Shown here: one piece after another, positions 40,757 through 51,235 of the stretch
Position numbering within the stretch: the first letter of the stretch is position 1
Layout of the letters: every line of letters starts with the position of its first letter
Origin: CAXMST01 sp963790085
GTDB taxonomy: Bacteria > Actinomycetota > Thermoleophilia > Solirubrobacterales > 70-9
NCBI GenBank assembly: GCA_963790085.1
Contig: CAWBNH010000006.1
Coordinates: forward strand, 1-64,000
Direction of reading: 5' to 3'
DNA: 64,000 bases
Translations under genes and position numbers: made by a program
Notes under the pieces: generated by a model
The model's database searches: none
Told to the model about the DNA's origin: nothing
Seen by the model: only the letters and a program-made list of their open reading frames with translations

Positions 40757-41272
40757 TCAGGGACCGACCGGGATGTCGGCGAGGAACTGGTCGATGCGCC
40801 ATCCCTCGCCCGTACGGACCGCCTCGATCTCGAGCGTCGCGCCGTCGTAGAGCCCGCCCGTCGGGACCGCCTCCGCGGTCGCCGTGTCGCCGTCTACGGT
40901 CGGGCCCGAGATCTTCACCGACTCGGCCAGGGTCGCGGCGCGGCGGCCCTTCAGGCATCCCTGCAGATCGCCGTAGGCGGCCTTCAGAAGCGAGGGGCTG
41001 ATCACCTCGGCGCAGACGTAGCCGCTATCCGGGTCGACGACGAGGCCCTCGATCGCCGCCGAGATCTGCTGCTCGTCGCTGGGGCCTGAGCCCGCGCCGC
41101 CCCCGTCCCCGCCGCTCCCGTCTCCGGTGGCTTGGCCGTCGGAGCCGGCCGCACTGCTCTCGGCCGGAAGCGCTGCGTCCGTCGTCTGATCGCCGTCCGA
41201 ATCGCCGCAGGCGGCGAGCGCCATGGCGACGAGCAGGAGCACGGCGGGCATCGTCAGAGGCCGGGTTCTCAT
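40757..41272 (-). CDS. Putative lipoprotein of unknown function
   Basis: This 171-residue protein has a signal peptide with lipobox LAAC (Cys22). A Gly/Ser/Asp-rich linker (about 25-68) follows, then a compact domain with two Cys (YVCAEVI, QGCLKGR) and EIEAVRTGEGWRIDQFLADI. That ending is the typical cap of small NTF2-like or lumazine-like extracytoplasmic domains. TAGCGT ends 7 nt before the ATG at 41272. Function unknown. Confidence 0.78.
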   Translation of the reverse strand: MRTRPLTMPAVLLLVAMALAACGDSDGDQTTDAALPAESSAAGSDGQATGDGSGGDGGGAGSGPSDEQQISAAIEGLVVDPDSGYVCAEVISPSLLKAAYGDLQGCLKGRRAATLAESVKISGPTVDGDTATAEAVPTGGLYDGATLEIEAVRTGEGWRIDQFLADIPVGP

Positions 41273-41279
41273 CGGCGGA

Positions 41280-41285
41280 ACGCTA
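41280..41285 (-). promoter_or_regulatory. -10-like hexamer for the lipoprotein gene
   Basis: TAGCGT on the minus strand ends 7 nt before the ATG at 41272 and overlaps the 3' end of the acyltransferase gene. Confidence 0.4.
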
Positions 41286-41807
41286 ACGATCACCGGGCTC
41301 GGCCCGGAACTCGATCTCGCGAATGACGCTCGCCGGCGCCCCGGCGGCGATCGTCCGGGGCGGGATGTCGCGGGTTACCACCGAGTTCGCACCGACCACT
41401 GCCCGCTCCCCGATCTCGACCCCGCCGGTGACCACGCAGCCCTTTCCGAGCCAGGCGCTGTCGCCGATCCGCACCGGCCCCTTGCGAACGAAGCCCTGCC
41501 AGGTGATCGGTAGCGCCGGATCGTCGAACCGATGGTCAGCGTCGCCGACGAAGCAGTGGTTGGCGAGCATCACGTGATCGCCGATCTCGATCCGCTCGTC
41601 GGCGGCCAGCATCGTCTCCCGGTTGAGAAAGCAGCCGGCGCCGATCTCGATCTCCGCCTCGGGCCCCAGGGCGAGCCAGCATCCGGGCTCGAGATGGGTG
41701 CCCTCGCCGATCCGCAGCCGCCCGTCGGCGAGGGCCTCGAGCACGTCGCCCTCGATCGGATGGCGAACGTAGAAGCCCCCAGCCGCAGCATGGCGATCGA
41801 TCCGCAT
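41283..41807 (-). CDS. Hexapeptide-repeat (LbH) acyltransferase
   Basis: This is a left-handed beta-helix acyltransferase of at least 174 residues. Hexapeptide turns include GRLRIGEGTHLEPGCWL, EIEIGAGCFLNRETML, ERIEIGDHVMLANHCFVGDADH and VRIGDSAWLGKGCVVTGGVEIGERAVVGANSVVTRDIPP. The loop with NHCFVGDADHRF supplies the catalytic His region. It is related to sugar O-acetyltransferases used on polysaccharides. The frame stays open ~150 bp upstream and encodes plausible Arg/Trp/Tyr-rich residues (HPQRGWRAWYRK), but no ATG/GTG/TTG is there. The true start may therefore be non-standard, or the 5' end may be damaged. Confidence 0.85.
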   Translation of the reverse strand: MRIDRHAAAGGFYVRHPIEGDVLEALADGRLRIGEGTHLEPGCWLALGPEAEIEIGAGCFLNRETMLAADERIEIGDHVMLANHCFVGDADHRFDDPALPITWQGFVRKGPVRIGDSAWLGKGCVVTGGVEIGERAVVGANSVVTRDIPPRTIAAGAPASVIREIEFRAEPGDR

Positions 41808-41974
41808 GCGATTCAGCCGGCGGTGCGTGCGCTCATACCAGCGCCGCTTGCGGTACCAGGCGCGCCAGCCGCGCTGCGGGTGGATGTGGGGGTCGGTCGT
41901 TCCGATGCTCGTAAGGGTCGCACCCGGCGCCCGCCTCGGCGGCGCCGGGTGCGGTGAGTGAGAGACTGGTCGCG

Positions 41975-42514
41975 ATGACGCCGTTCGAGACGCCCGATGA
42001 CGTCAAGGAGCAGAGCGAGCGCGATCGGCTCGAGATCGCCCGCCGCTACCGCGAGCAACACGGTCTCGAGCTGCGCGAGCTGGCCCGGCCGGAGGTCGCG
42101 GGCGAGGCGCTCGAGGTCGGCGAGTTCTCGACCGTCCCGATCGAGGCCCTGGCCGCGGTGCCGTTCCTCGGCGCGTTCCTCGCGCTGGCGGCGCGGGTCC
42201 GACCGTCGCGCCGCGGGCTCGGCCGCAACGTCCTGCTGGCGCTCGACCGCGACGCCGTATACCTGCTGTCGGTCAGGCCCGAGCCGGAGGGACGGAAGGC
42301 CTCGCTCGTCTCCCGCTGGCCCCGCAGCGCCGTGCGCGTCGCCTCGGTCGAGCCGCGGTTCATGCGCGAGGCGCTGACGCTCGAGATCGAGGGGGGCGAG
42401 CCCCTGACTCTCTACGCGTCCAGCCTGCGGACCAATCCTTGGGCGGCGGCGCTGATCAGGGCGCTGGGCGGCGACGCACCCGAGCCGCTCGACCTGCAGC
42501 CGGCAGCCGATTGA
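41975..42514 (+). CDS. Conserved hypothetical protein
   Basis: This ~179-residue protein has a charged N-terminal helix (PDDVKEQSERDRLEIARRYREQ), one short hydrophobic stretch (IEALAAVPFLGAFLALAARV, about 53-75) and a beta-rich C-terminal half. That half has NVLLALDRDAVYLLSVRPE, AVRVASVEPRFMREALTLEIEGGEPLTLY and a terminal helix. It looks like a PH-like fold with a membrane-contacting segment, but I cannot name the family. ATG 41975 or GTG 41954 may be the start. It converges with uvrA. Confidence 0.7.
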   Translation: MTPFETPDDVKEQSERDRLEIARRYREQHGLELRELARPEVAGEALEVGEFSTVPIEALAAVPFLGAFLALAARVRPSRRGLGRNVLLALDRDAVYLLSVRPEPEGRKASLVSRWPRSAVRVASVEPRFMREALTLEIEGGEPLTLYASSLRTNPWAAALIRALGGDAPEPLDLQPAAD

Positions 42515-42529
42515 CGCCCGCCTGGGCGC

Positions 42530-45451
<2,922 letters not shown>

Positions 45452-45460
45452 CGAGCGACG

Positions 45461-45466
45461 ATTCTA
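45461..45466 (-). promoter_or_regulatory. -10 hexamer of uvrA
   Basis: TAGAAT on the minus strand ends 9 nt before the uvrA ATG at 45451; the LexA box lies 6 bp upstream of it. Confidence 0.55.
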
Positions 45467-45472
45467 GGGACA

Positions 45473-45486
45473 CGAACGGTTGTTCC
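45473..45486 (-). promoter_or_regulatory. LexA (SOS) box upstream of uvrA
   Basis: CGAACGGTTGTTCC matches the Gram-positive/actinobacterial LexA consensus CGAACRNRYGTTYC at all but one position, with intact GAAC/GTTC half-sites. It sits in the promoter spacer region of uvrA, where LexA binding would block RNA polymerase. Confidence 0.75.
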
Positions 45487-45520
45487 CACGCGTAGCGACG
45501 TCGGCGCCGGCCGCCGCGGT

Positions 45521-46219
45521 TCAGGCGCGGCCCGCCCGCGCGAGCACGTCGTCGAGCATCTCCTCGACGCCGTCGAGGGCCCCGAACTCCGACTCGAGGC
45601 GATCGGCAATCAGCCCGCGGTCCGCGCCCTCCAGCGCCAGGCTCATCGCGACCAGGCGCGCCCCCGCCAGGTCCGGTTCGGCGGTTGCCGGTGGGCCGTC
45701 GTTCTCTCTCGCGGCCGCCGGCCCGGAGTCCCCCGCAGACCCCGCTTCGGCCTCGCCGGCGCGCACCGGCTCGGAGGCCGGCTCGGGCGCCAACGCGGCC
45801 GCGGCCTTCGGCGCCGCCTCGACCACCGGGCCCGGAGCCGGTTCAGGCCCTGCGCCGGGCGAGCCGACCTGGCTGCGCAGCGCCTCCGCCTGCCCGAGCA
45901 GGCCCTCGACCGCCGCCTGGGCCTGATCGAGCCGCCTCTGAGCCTCGGAACGGGCCCGCTCGACGATCTCGCGCGCTTCCTCGCGGGCCGCTGCGGCGAT
46001 CGCCTCGGCCTGCTCGCGGGCCCCGGCTTCGATCTCCGCAGCGGTCGCCTCGGCGGCCCCGACGATCGTCCCGACCCGCTCGGCGGCGACATCCCCGATC
46101 GAGACGGACTCGCTTGGCAGCCGCTCGGCGAGCGAGCTCAGGTGCGCCCTGACCGCGTCGGGATCCCAGCCCTTGCGGGCGGTAGGAAAATCGTCGCGCA
46201 CGATCTCATCTCTCTCCAT
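45521..46219 (-). CDS. DivIVA-like coiled-coil protein
   Basis: This 232-residue protein has an N-terminal segment DFPTARKGWDPDAVRAHL that resembles the DivIVA membrane-binding motif (F...RRGYDP..V..FL). A long Ala/Glu/Arg-rich coiled coil (about 50-115), a Pro/Ala-rich linker and a C-terminal helical cap (LVAMSLALEGADRGLIADRLESEF) follow. It probably organises cell-pole or division-site proteins. It lies between uvrB and uvrA on the same strand, with its own TAGGCT hexamer 8 nt before the ATG. A repair role is not implied. Confidence 0.7.
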   Translation of the reverse strand: MERDEIVRDDFPTARKGWDPDAVRAHLSSLAERLPSESVSIGDVAAERVGTIVGAAEATAAEIEAGAREQAEAIAAAAREEAREIVERARSEAQRRLDQAQAAVEGLLGQAEALRSQVGSPGAGPEPAPGPVVEAAPKAAAALAPEPASEPVRAGEAEAGSAGDSGPAAARENDGPPATAEPDLAGARLVAMSLALEGADRGLIADRLESEFGALDGVEEMLDDVLARAGRA

Positions 46220-46227
46220 CGGCGCCG

Positions 46228-46233
46228 AGCCTA
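46228..46233 (-). promoter_or_regulatory. -10-like hexamer for the DivIVA-like gene
   Basis: TAGGCT on the minus strand ends 8 nt before the ATG at 46219. Confidence 0.4.
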
Positions 46234-46282
46234 CCGGAGCAAGGCTGCGGCGAAGCCGATCGGCGCCGGCCTCGGGTGGCGC

Positions 46283-48289
46283 TCAGGCTCGCATGCCCTC
46301 GAGGTCGCGGCGCAGCTCCTTGAGCTCGTCGCGCAGTCGCGCCGCCTCCTCGAAGCGCAGGTCCTCGGCGGCGGCGAGCATCTCCTCCTCGAGGCCGATG
46401 ATCACCTTCTCGAGCTCCCCCGCCGACTCGATCGGCTTGCCGTCGACGAGAGCGCTCGACCGCCGGCGACGCTTCGCCGGCGCGTTCGACTCCATCGCGA
46501 GGAAGTCGGAGATGTCGCTGATCCCCTTGCTCACCGTCTCCGGGGTGATCCCGTGCTCGGCGTTGTAGGCGAGCTGGATCTCCCGGCGGCGGTCGGTCTC
46601 GCCGATCGCGGCGTCCATCGCGGCACTCCGCTTGTCCGCGTACATCAACACCCGCCCGTTGACGTTACGGGCGGCCCTGCCGATCGTCTGGATCAGGCTC
46701 GTCGCCCCGCGCAGGAAGCCCTCCTTGTCAGCGTCGAGGATCGCGACGAGCCCGACCTCCGGGATGTCGAGGCCCTCGCGCAACAGGTTGACGCCGACCA
46801 GCACGTCGTACTCGCCGAGCCGCAGGTCGCGGATGATCTGGATCCGCTCGATCGTGTCGACCTCGGAATGCAGGTAACGGACGCGGAAGCCGTGCTCGAG
46901 CAGATACTCGGTCAGGTCCTCGGACATCTTCTTGGTCAAGGTCGTGACCAGGCAGCGCTCGCTCCGCTCGGCGTGGACCCGCACCTCGTTCATCAGATCG
47001 TCGATCTGGTTCTTGGTCTCGCGAACCTCGACCGGCGGGTCGACGATCCCGGTCGGGCGCACGATCTGCTCGACGATCCGCTTGCTCTGGGTGCGTTCGA
47101 AGTCGCCCGGCGTCGCCGAGACCATCACCACCTGGCCGACCCGCTGCAGGAACTCGTCGAACTTCAGCGGCCGATTGTCGATCGCGCTCGGCAGCCGGAA
47201 GCCGTGGTCGACGAGCGTCAGCTTTCGCGAGCGGTCACCCTCGTACATGCCGCCGATCTGCGGCACGGTCTGATGGGACTCGTCGACGAAGGTGACGAAG
47301 TCGTCCGGGAAGTAGTCGATCAGCGTATGCGGCGGCGAGCCGGCCGCCCGGTCGTCGAGGATCCGCGAGTAGTTCTCGATTCCGTTGCAGAAGCCGAGCT
47401 CCTTCAGCATCTCGAGGTCGTACTGGGTGCGCTGCCTGAGCCTGTGGGCCTCGAGCTCCTTGCCCTGCTCGTCGAGCTCCGCCGTGCGCGCCTCGAGCTC
47501 GGCCCGGATCTCATCGACCGCGCGCTCGATCGTCTCCTCCTTGGTCACGTAGTGCGATGCCGGCCAGACCGAGACGTGGTCGACCTCGTCCAGGACCTCT
47601 CCGGTCAGCGGATCGAAGTGGGTGATCGACTCGACCTCGTCCCCGAACAGCTGCATCCGGTACGCCGACTCCGCATAGGAGGGGAACACCTCGAGCACCT
47701 CGCCCTTGACCCTGAACGTGCCTCGGGTCAGCGCCGTGTCGTTGCGCTGGTACTGCATCCCGACCAGCTGCCGGAACAGCGACTCGCGCTCGATCCACTC
47801 ACCGACCTTGAACAGCACCATCTGGTCCCGGTAGAGCTCCGGCGAGCCGATCCCGTAGATGCAGGAGACCGAGGCGACGATGATCACGTCGCGGCGCGCG
47901 AACAGCGAGGCGGTCGCGGCGTGGCGGAGCCGGTCGATCTCGTCGTTGATCGTCGCGTCCTTCTCGATGTAGAGATCCTGGGCCGGGACGTAGGCCTCGG
48001 GCTGGTAGTAGTCGTAGTAGCTGACGAAGTACTCGACCGAGGCATCGGGGAAGAACTCGCGGAACTCGTTGCAGAGCTGGGCGGCGAGCGTCTTGTTGTG
48101 CGCGATCACCAGCGCCGGTCGCTGCAGGCGCTCGATCGTCGCCGCCATCGTGAACGTCTTGCCGGTCCCGGTCGCGCCGAGCAGGGTGATGAAGCTCTCC
48201 CCGGACTCGACCCCGGCGACCAGGCCGTCGATCGCCTGCGGCTGATCGGCGGTCGCCGCGTAGGCGGAGTTGAGGACGAAGTCGGGCAC
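46283..48289 (-). CDS. uvrB: Excinuclease ABC subunit B
   Basis: This 668-residue UvrB has Walker A LLGATGTGKTFT, the beta-hairpin YYDYYQPEAYVP that clamps DNA, motif TFVDESHQTVPQ, the C-terminal helicase motifs VNLLREGLDIPEV and QTIGRAARN. The terminal UVR domain reads LEEEMLAAAEDLRFEEAARLRDEL. It verifies damage and recruits UvrC. The GTG at 48289 is supported by TATCTT ending 7 nt upstream, a leaderless arrangement. No LexA box is visible near this promoter, unlike uvrA. The sequence is complete. Confidence 0.99.
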   Translation of the reverse strand: MPDFVLNSAYAATADQPQAIDGLVAGVESGESFITLLGATGTGKTFTMAATIERLQRPALVIAHNKTLAAQLCNEFREFFPDASVEYFVSYYDYYQPEAYVPAQDLYIEKDATINDEIDRLRHAATASLFARRDVIIVASVSCIYGIGSPELYRDQMVLFKVGEWIERESLFRQLVGMQYQRNDTALTRGTFRVKGEVLEVFPSYAESAYRMQLFGDEVESITHFDPLTGEVLDEVDHVSVWPASHYVTKEETIERAVDEIRAELEARTAELDEQGKELEAHRLRQRTQYDLEMLKELGFCNGIENYSRILDDRAAGSPPHTLIDYFPDDFVTFVDESHQTVPQIGGMYEGDRSRKLTLVDHGFRLPSAIDNRPLKFDEFLQRVGQVVMVSATPGDFERTQSKRIVEQIVRPTGIVDPPVEVRETKNQIDDLMNEVRVHAERSERCLVTTLTKKMSEDLTEYLLEHGFRVRYLHSEVDTIERIQIIRDLRLGEYDVLVGVNLLREGLDIPEVGLVAILDADKEGFLRGATSLIQTIGRAARNVNGRVLMYADKRSAAMDAAIGETDRRREIQLAYNAEHGITPETVSKGISDISDFLAMESNAPAKRRRRSSALVDGKPIESAGELEKVIIGLEEEMLAAAEDLRFEEAARLRDELKELRRDLEGMRA

Positions 48290-48296
48290 CGGGTTG

Positions 48297-48302
48297 AAGA
48301 TA
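48297..48302 (-). promoter_or_regulatory. -10-like hexamer of uvrB
   Basis: TATCTT on the minus strand ends 7 nt before the GTG at 48289. Confidence 0.45.
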
Positions 48303-48347
48303 CAGGCGCCCGGACCCGGCCCCGGAGGAGGGGATCCGGCGGCGGTC

Positions 48348-48896
48348 TCAGGAGGCGGCGGCTGTGCTGGCCGCGAACTCCCGCCCGAAGCGCTCGACCG
48401 CGTCCCAGTCGGTGTAGTCGTAGTCCCTGCTCGTGTCGGTCGGGTGATCGCCGGACCTCATCAAGAGCTTCATCAGCACCCGGGTGAACATGTCGTACTC
48501 CCGGTACTGGAGGCAGCCGGCGACGGGGAGGGCCCGATCGGGCTCCCAGCCGGTCTCCTCGACGAAGCCCTCGATGTAGCCGTCGGTCGCCTCCCTGGCC
48601 TCGGCGTCGTCGTCTGCCGCGGTCAGCGAGACCGAGAAGAACGCCGAGGGACGCTCCGCGAGCGCGGCCGCCCGCTCGGTGGCCCACCTGACCAGGCCGG
48701 GCTGATGGCGTCCCGCGTGAATCGAGGCCCCGACGATGACCGCGTCGAAGTCGCGGGGATCGGCGTCGCCGGCGTCCTCGATCTCCGTGGTCTCGACCCG
48801 CGCTCCGGCCTCGCGGGCACCCCTGGCGATCCGGTCGGCGATCTTCGCCGTGTGCCCGTGCGTGGTCGAATAGACGATCAGGATCCGGTTCGCCAT
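48348..48896 (-). CDS. Flavodoxin-domain protein (HemG-like protoporphyrinogen oxidase)
   Basis: This 182-residue protein has the FMN loop ILIVYSTTHGHTAKIADRIARG at the N-terminus, DAVIVGASIHAGRHQPGLVRW, FFSVSLTAADDD and a C-terminal TDWDAVERFGREFA. This is the layout of menaquinone-dependent protoporphyrinogen IX dehydrogenase (HemG), which lacks the signal peptide and carries the extra internal loop. It would oxidise protoporphyrinogen in haem synthesis; a general flavodoxin-like role cannot be excluded. TACCGT ends 6 nt before the ATG. Confidence 0.85.
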   Translation of the reverse strand: MANRILIVYSTTHGHTAKIADRIARGAREAGARVETTEIEDAGDADPRDFDAVIVGASIHAGRHQPGLVRWATERAAALAERPSAFFSVSLTAADDDAEAREATDGYIEGFVEETGWEPDRALPVAGCLQYREYDMFTRVLMKLLMRSGDHPTDTSRDYDYTDWDAVERFGREFAASTAAAS

Positions 48897-48902
48897 CGGC
48901 TG

Positions 48903-48908
48903 ACGGTA
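48903..48908 (-). promoter_or_regulatory. -10-like hexamer for the flavodoxin-domain gene
   Basis: TACCGT on the minus strand ends 6 nt before the ATG at 48896. Confidence 0.35.
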
Positions 48909-48947
48909 GCCCGCGCTGAGCTCGCTCGCATGCGTAGTTTCAGCGGA

Positions 48948-50148
48948 TCAGGAGGCACGCGCCGGCACCTCCTCCTGCCGCTCCCTGCCGAGCAGTGCGA
49001 GCGCGGTTGCGGGGAAGACCACAACCGAGAGCAGGCCGGCGGCGATGAACGCAGCGGCCGTCCCGGGCTCGACCGCGCCGAGCTCGATCCCGATCGCGGT
49101 GGCCGCGACGATGAACGGCAGCGAGGTCGCCTGCAGCAGCGCCGCGACCATCGTCTTGCGCGCACCGAGCTCGCCCCGGTAGAGCAGCGCCGGCAGGCCG
49201 CGGGCGGCGACCATCGCCGCGAGGAAGATCGGGACCTGGACGAGGGTCGAGGCCTCGACCGAGGGCATCGAGGTCGTAGGCGACCCCGGTGGCGACGAAG
49301 AAGACCGGGATGAAGACGCCGAAGCCGACCGCCTCGAGCTTCTCGCGCAGCTGCGGGTGGGTCATCATCGTGTCGCGATCGACGAGCTTCAGCACCGCAC
49401 CGGCGATGAACGAGCCGAGGATCAGCTCGAGGCCGAGATTGGTCGCCAGCGCGGTCATCCCGACCATCAGCACGAAGGCACCCCGGATCCGGATCTGGGC
49501 CGTCGTGTCCTGTAGGCGCCTCAACGCGTCGCGCAGGCGGGTCAGGTGCTCGGCCCCGAGGATCGCCAGGCCGAGCAGCACCGAGAGGACGATGAACGCT
49601 CCGAGCAGCAGCAGCGTTGCTGTGGTGCTCGAGGCCTCCTCGCTGAAGAACAGCGTCAGCAGGATGATCGTCACGAAATCAGCGATCGAGGCGGCGGCGA
49701 TCACGAGCTGGCCGAACGGGGTCTCGATGTTGCCGGAGTCCTTGAGGACCGGGATCACGACCCCGAGCGAGGTCGCGGAGAGGACGATCGCGATGAACAG
49801 GGCGTCGTTGACGGTGTCCGTCGCTCTCAGCAGCAGCCCGACCGCAACCGCGATCGCGAAGGAGAGCACGAAGCCGCCGCCGGCGAGCCGCGCCACCCTT
49901 CCCCGGAGCCGGTCGTAGTCGATCTCGAGCCCCGCCAGGAACAGCAGGGTGGCGAGCCCGAGGATCGAGAGGACGCGGACCGGCTCGTCGATCTCGACCC
50001 AGCCCAGCACCGCCGGGCCGACGATGATCCCGGCGACGATCTCGAGCACGACGGCCGGGAACCGCAACCCGGGAGCGAGGCCGAGCAGCAGCGGCGCCGT
50101 GAAGCCGACGGCGACCACGACCAGCAGGTTTGTGAACTCGATCTCCAT
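48948..50148 (-). pseudogene. CPA2-family cation/proton antiporter, interrupted by a frameshift
   Basis: From the ATG at 50148 the frame encodes antiporter helices 1-9 with VVLEIVAGIIVGP, LFLAGLEIDYDRL, VLSATSLGVVIPVLKD, LELILGSFIAGAVL and ending FVATGVAYDLDAL near 49268. The continuation SVEASTLVQVPIFLAA...GLPALLYRGEL and the last three helices are in another frame (to 48948). One extra C at about 49262-49270 explains the shift. The original frame runs on as low-complexity Arg/Gly sequence. It may be a real pseudogene or a sequencing error; all helices are otherwise intact. It would exchange Na+ or K+ for H+. Confidence 0.85.
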
Positions 50149-50206
50149 CCGACCGATGCAGAGTCCCGGCTGCCCCCGATCCGTTACCGGCGGATCTGCG
50201 ACGATC

Positions 50207-50230
50207 ACACCCGATGTCGACATCGGGTGT
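50207..50230. promoter_or_regulatory. Perfect 24-bp palindrome over the ECF sigma start codon
   Basis: ACACCCGATGTC is followed directly by its exact reverse complement GACATCGGGTGT. The sigma-factor ATG (50214) lies inside the left arm. It is in the 65-bp space between the divergent antiporter and sigma genes, suited to a dimeric repressor or an mRNA hairpin that hides the start codon. Confidence 0.6.
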
Positions 50231-50894
50231 TGCTGCGACCGGAACGGAGGGTCAGGGCAAGGACGCCGACTCGGCGCTGATCGAGGCGCTGAGGGCCGGG
50301 GACGAGCGGGCGTTCAGGTCGGTCTTCGATCGGTTCGACCCGACGCTACAGCGGGTCGCCCGCGGCTACGCCCGCTCCGACGCCGTCGCCGAGGAGATCG
50401 TCCAGGAGGCCTGGCTCGGGGTGATCCGCGGGATCGACCGCTTCGAGGGTCGCTCCTCGCTGAAGACCTGGATCTTCCGGATCCTGATCAACGTCGCCCT
50501 GACCAGGGCCGGCCGCGAGGCGCGAACGATCCCGTTCTCAGCCGCGGCCCCGTCGAGCGACGACGGGTCGGCGATCGATCCCGACAGGTTCTTCGCCCCT
50601 GACCACGATCGCTGGCCCGGGCACTGGCGCCTGGGCCCGGCGCCCTGGGGGATCCCGGACGAGCGAGCGTTGGCCAAGGAGCTGCGCGAAGAGATCCTCG
50701 CCGCGATCGAAGCGCTCAACGACTCCCAGCGAGAGGTGATCACCCTGAGGGACATCGGCGGCTGGGACGCGAAGGAGGTCTGTAACGCCCTCGGCATCAG
50801 CGAGGTCAACCAGAGAGTGCTTCTGCACCGGGCACGGACCAAGGTCCGGGCTGCGGTCGAGGCCAGCCTCGGCGCCGTCGAGGAGACGACATGA
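50214..50894 (+). CDS. ECF-family RNA polymerase sigma factor
   Basis: This 226-residue protein has region 2 (LIEALRAGDERAFRSVFDRFDPTLQRVARGYARSDAVAEEIVQEAWLGVIRGIDRFEG, then SLKTWIFRILINVA) and region 4 (LREEILAAIEALNDSQREVITLRDIGGWDAKEVCNALGISEVNQRVLLHRARTKVR). An acidic-aromatic linker (DPDRFFAPDHDRWPGHWRLG) between them is longer than usual. It directs RNA polymerase to stress genes. Its stop overlaps the anti-sigma gene by 4 bp. The palindrome over its start codon may give autoregulation. Confidence 0.93.
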   Translation: MSTSGVAATGTEGQGKDADSALIEALRAGDERAFRSVFDRFDPTLQRVARGYARSDAVAEEIVQEAWLGVIRGIDRFEGRSSLKTWIFRILINVALTRAGREARTIPFSAAAPSSDDGSAIDPDRFFAPDHDRWPGHWRLGPAPWGIPDERALAKELREEILAAIEALNDSQREVITLRDIGGWDAKEVCNALGISEVNQRVLLHRARTKVRAAVEASLGAVEETT

Positions 50895-51142
50895 CGACCG
50901 GAACCGATGAGATGCAGTGCAGGGAGCTGATCGAGCTAGTCACCGATTACCTCGAGGGGACGATCGCCGAGGCCGAGCGCGAGCGGATCGAGGTCCATGC
51001 CGGCGAGTGCGCCTGGTGCGAGCGCTACGTCGAGCAGACCAGGCAGGTGATCGGCGCGCTCGGGGCGCTCGACGAGGGGGCAGCCGGCGGCGAGGCCTGG
51101 GAGCGGGCCCTGGCGGCCTTCCGGGATCAGCAGCGGCGCTGA
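50891..51142 (+). CDS. Zinc-finger anti-sigma factor
   Basis: This 83-residue protein has MQCRELIELVTDYLEGTI and HAGECAWCERYVEQT, the HxxxCxxC zinc-binding anti-sigma (ZAS) motif, without a transmembrane segment. It should bind and inhibit the co-encoded sigma factor and release it upon oxidative zinc loss or thiol stress. It overlaps the sigma gene (ATGA). The Rieske-ThDP gene starts 93 bp downstream on the same strand and may be in its regulon. Confidence 0.9.
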   Translation: MTTGTDEMQCRELIELVTDYLEGTIAEAERERIEVHAGECAWCERYVEQTRQVIGALGALDEGAAGGEAWERALAAFRDQQRR

Positions 51143-51235
51143 GCTCGGGCCCGGACCCACAGCGGGTCGGGATGTAACGGGGGCAGCGCTGCCGGGACCG
51201 AGCTACTGACCGATCGAGCCCAGAGGAGTTGAGAG

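Noticed and set aside
50148..50223. Upstream ATG giving the antiporter an N-terminus MSTSGV like the sigma factor
   Set aside because: The similarity is caused by the palindrome read on both strands; the membrane protein begins naturally at 50148.
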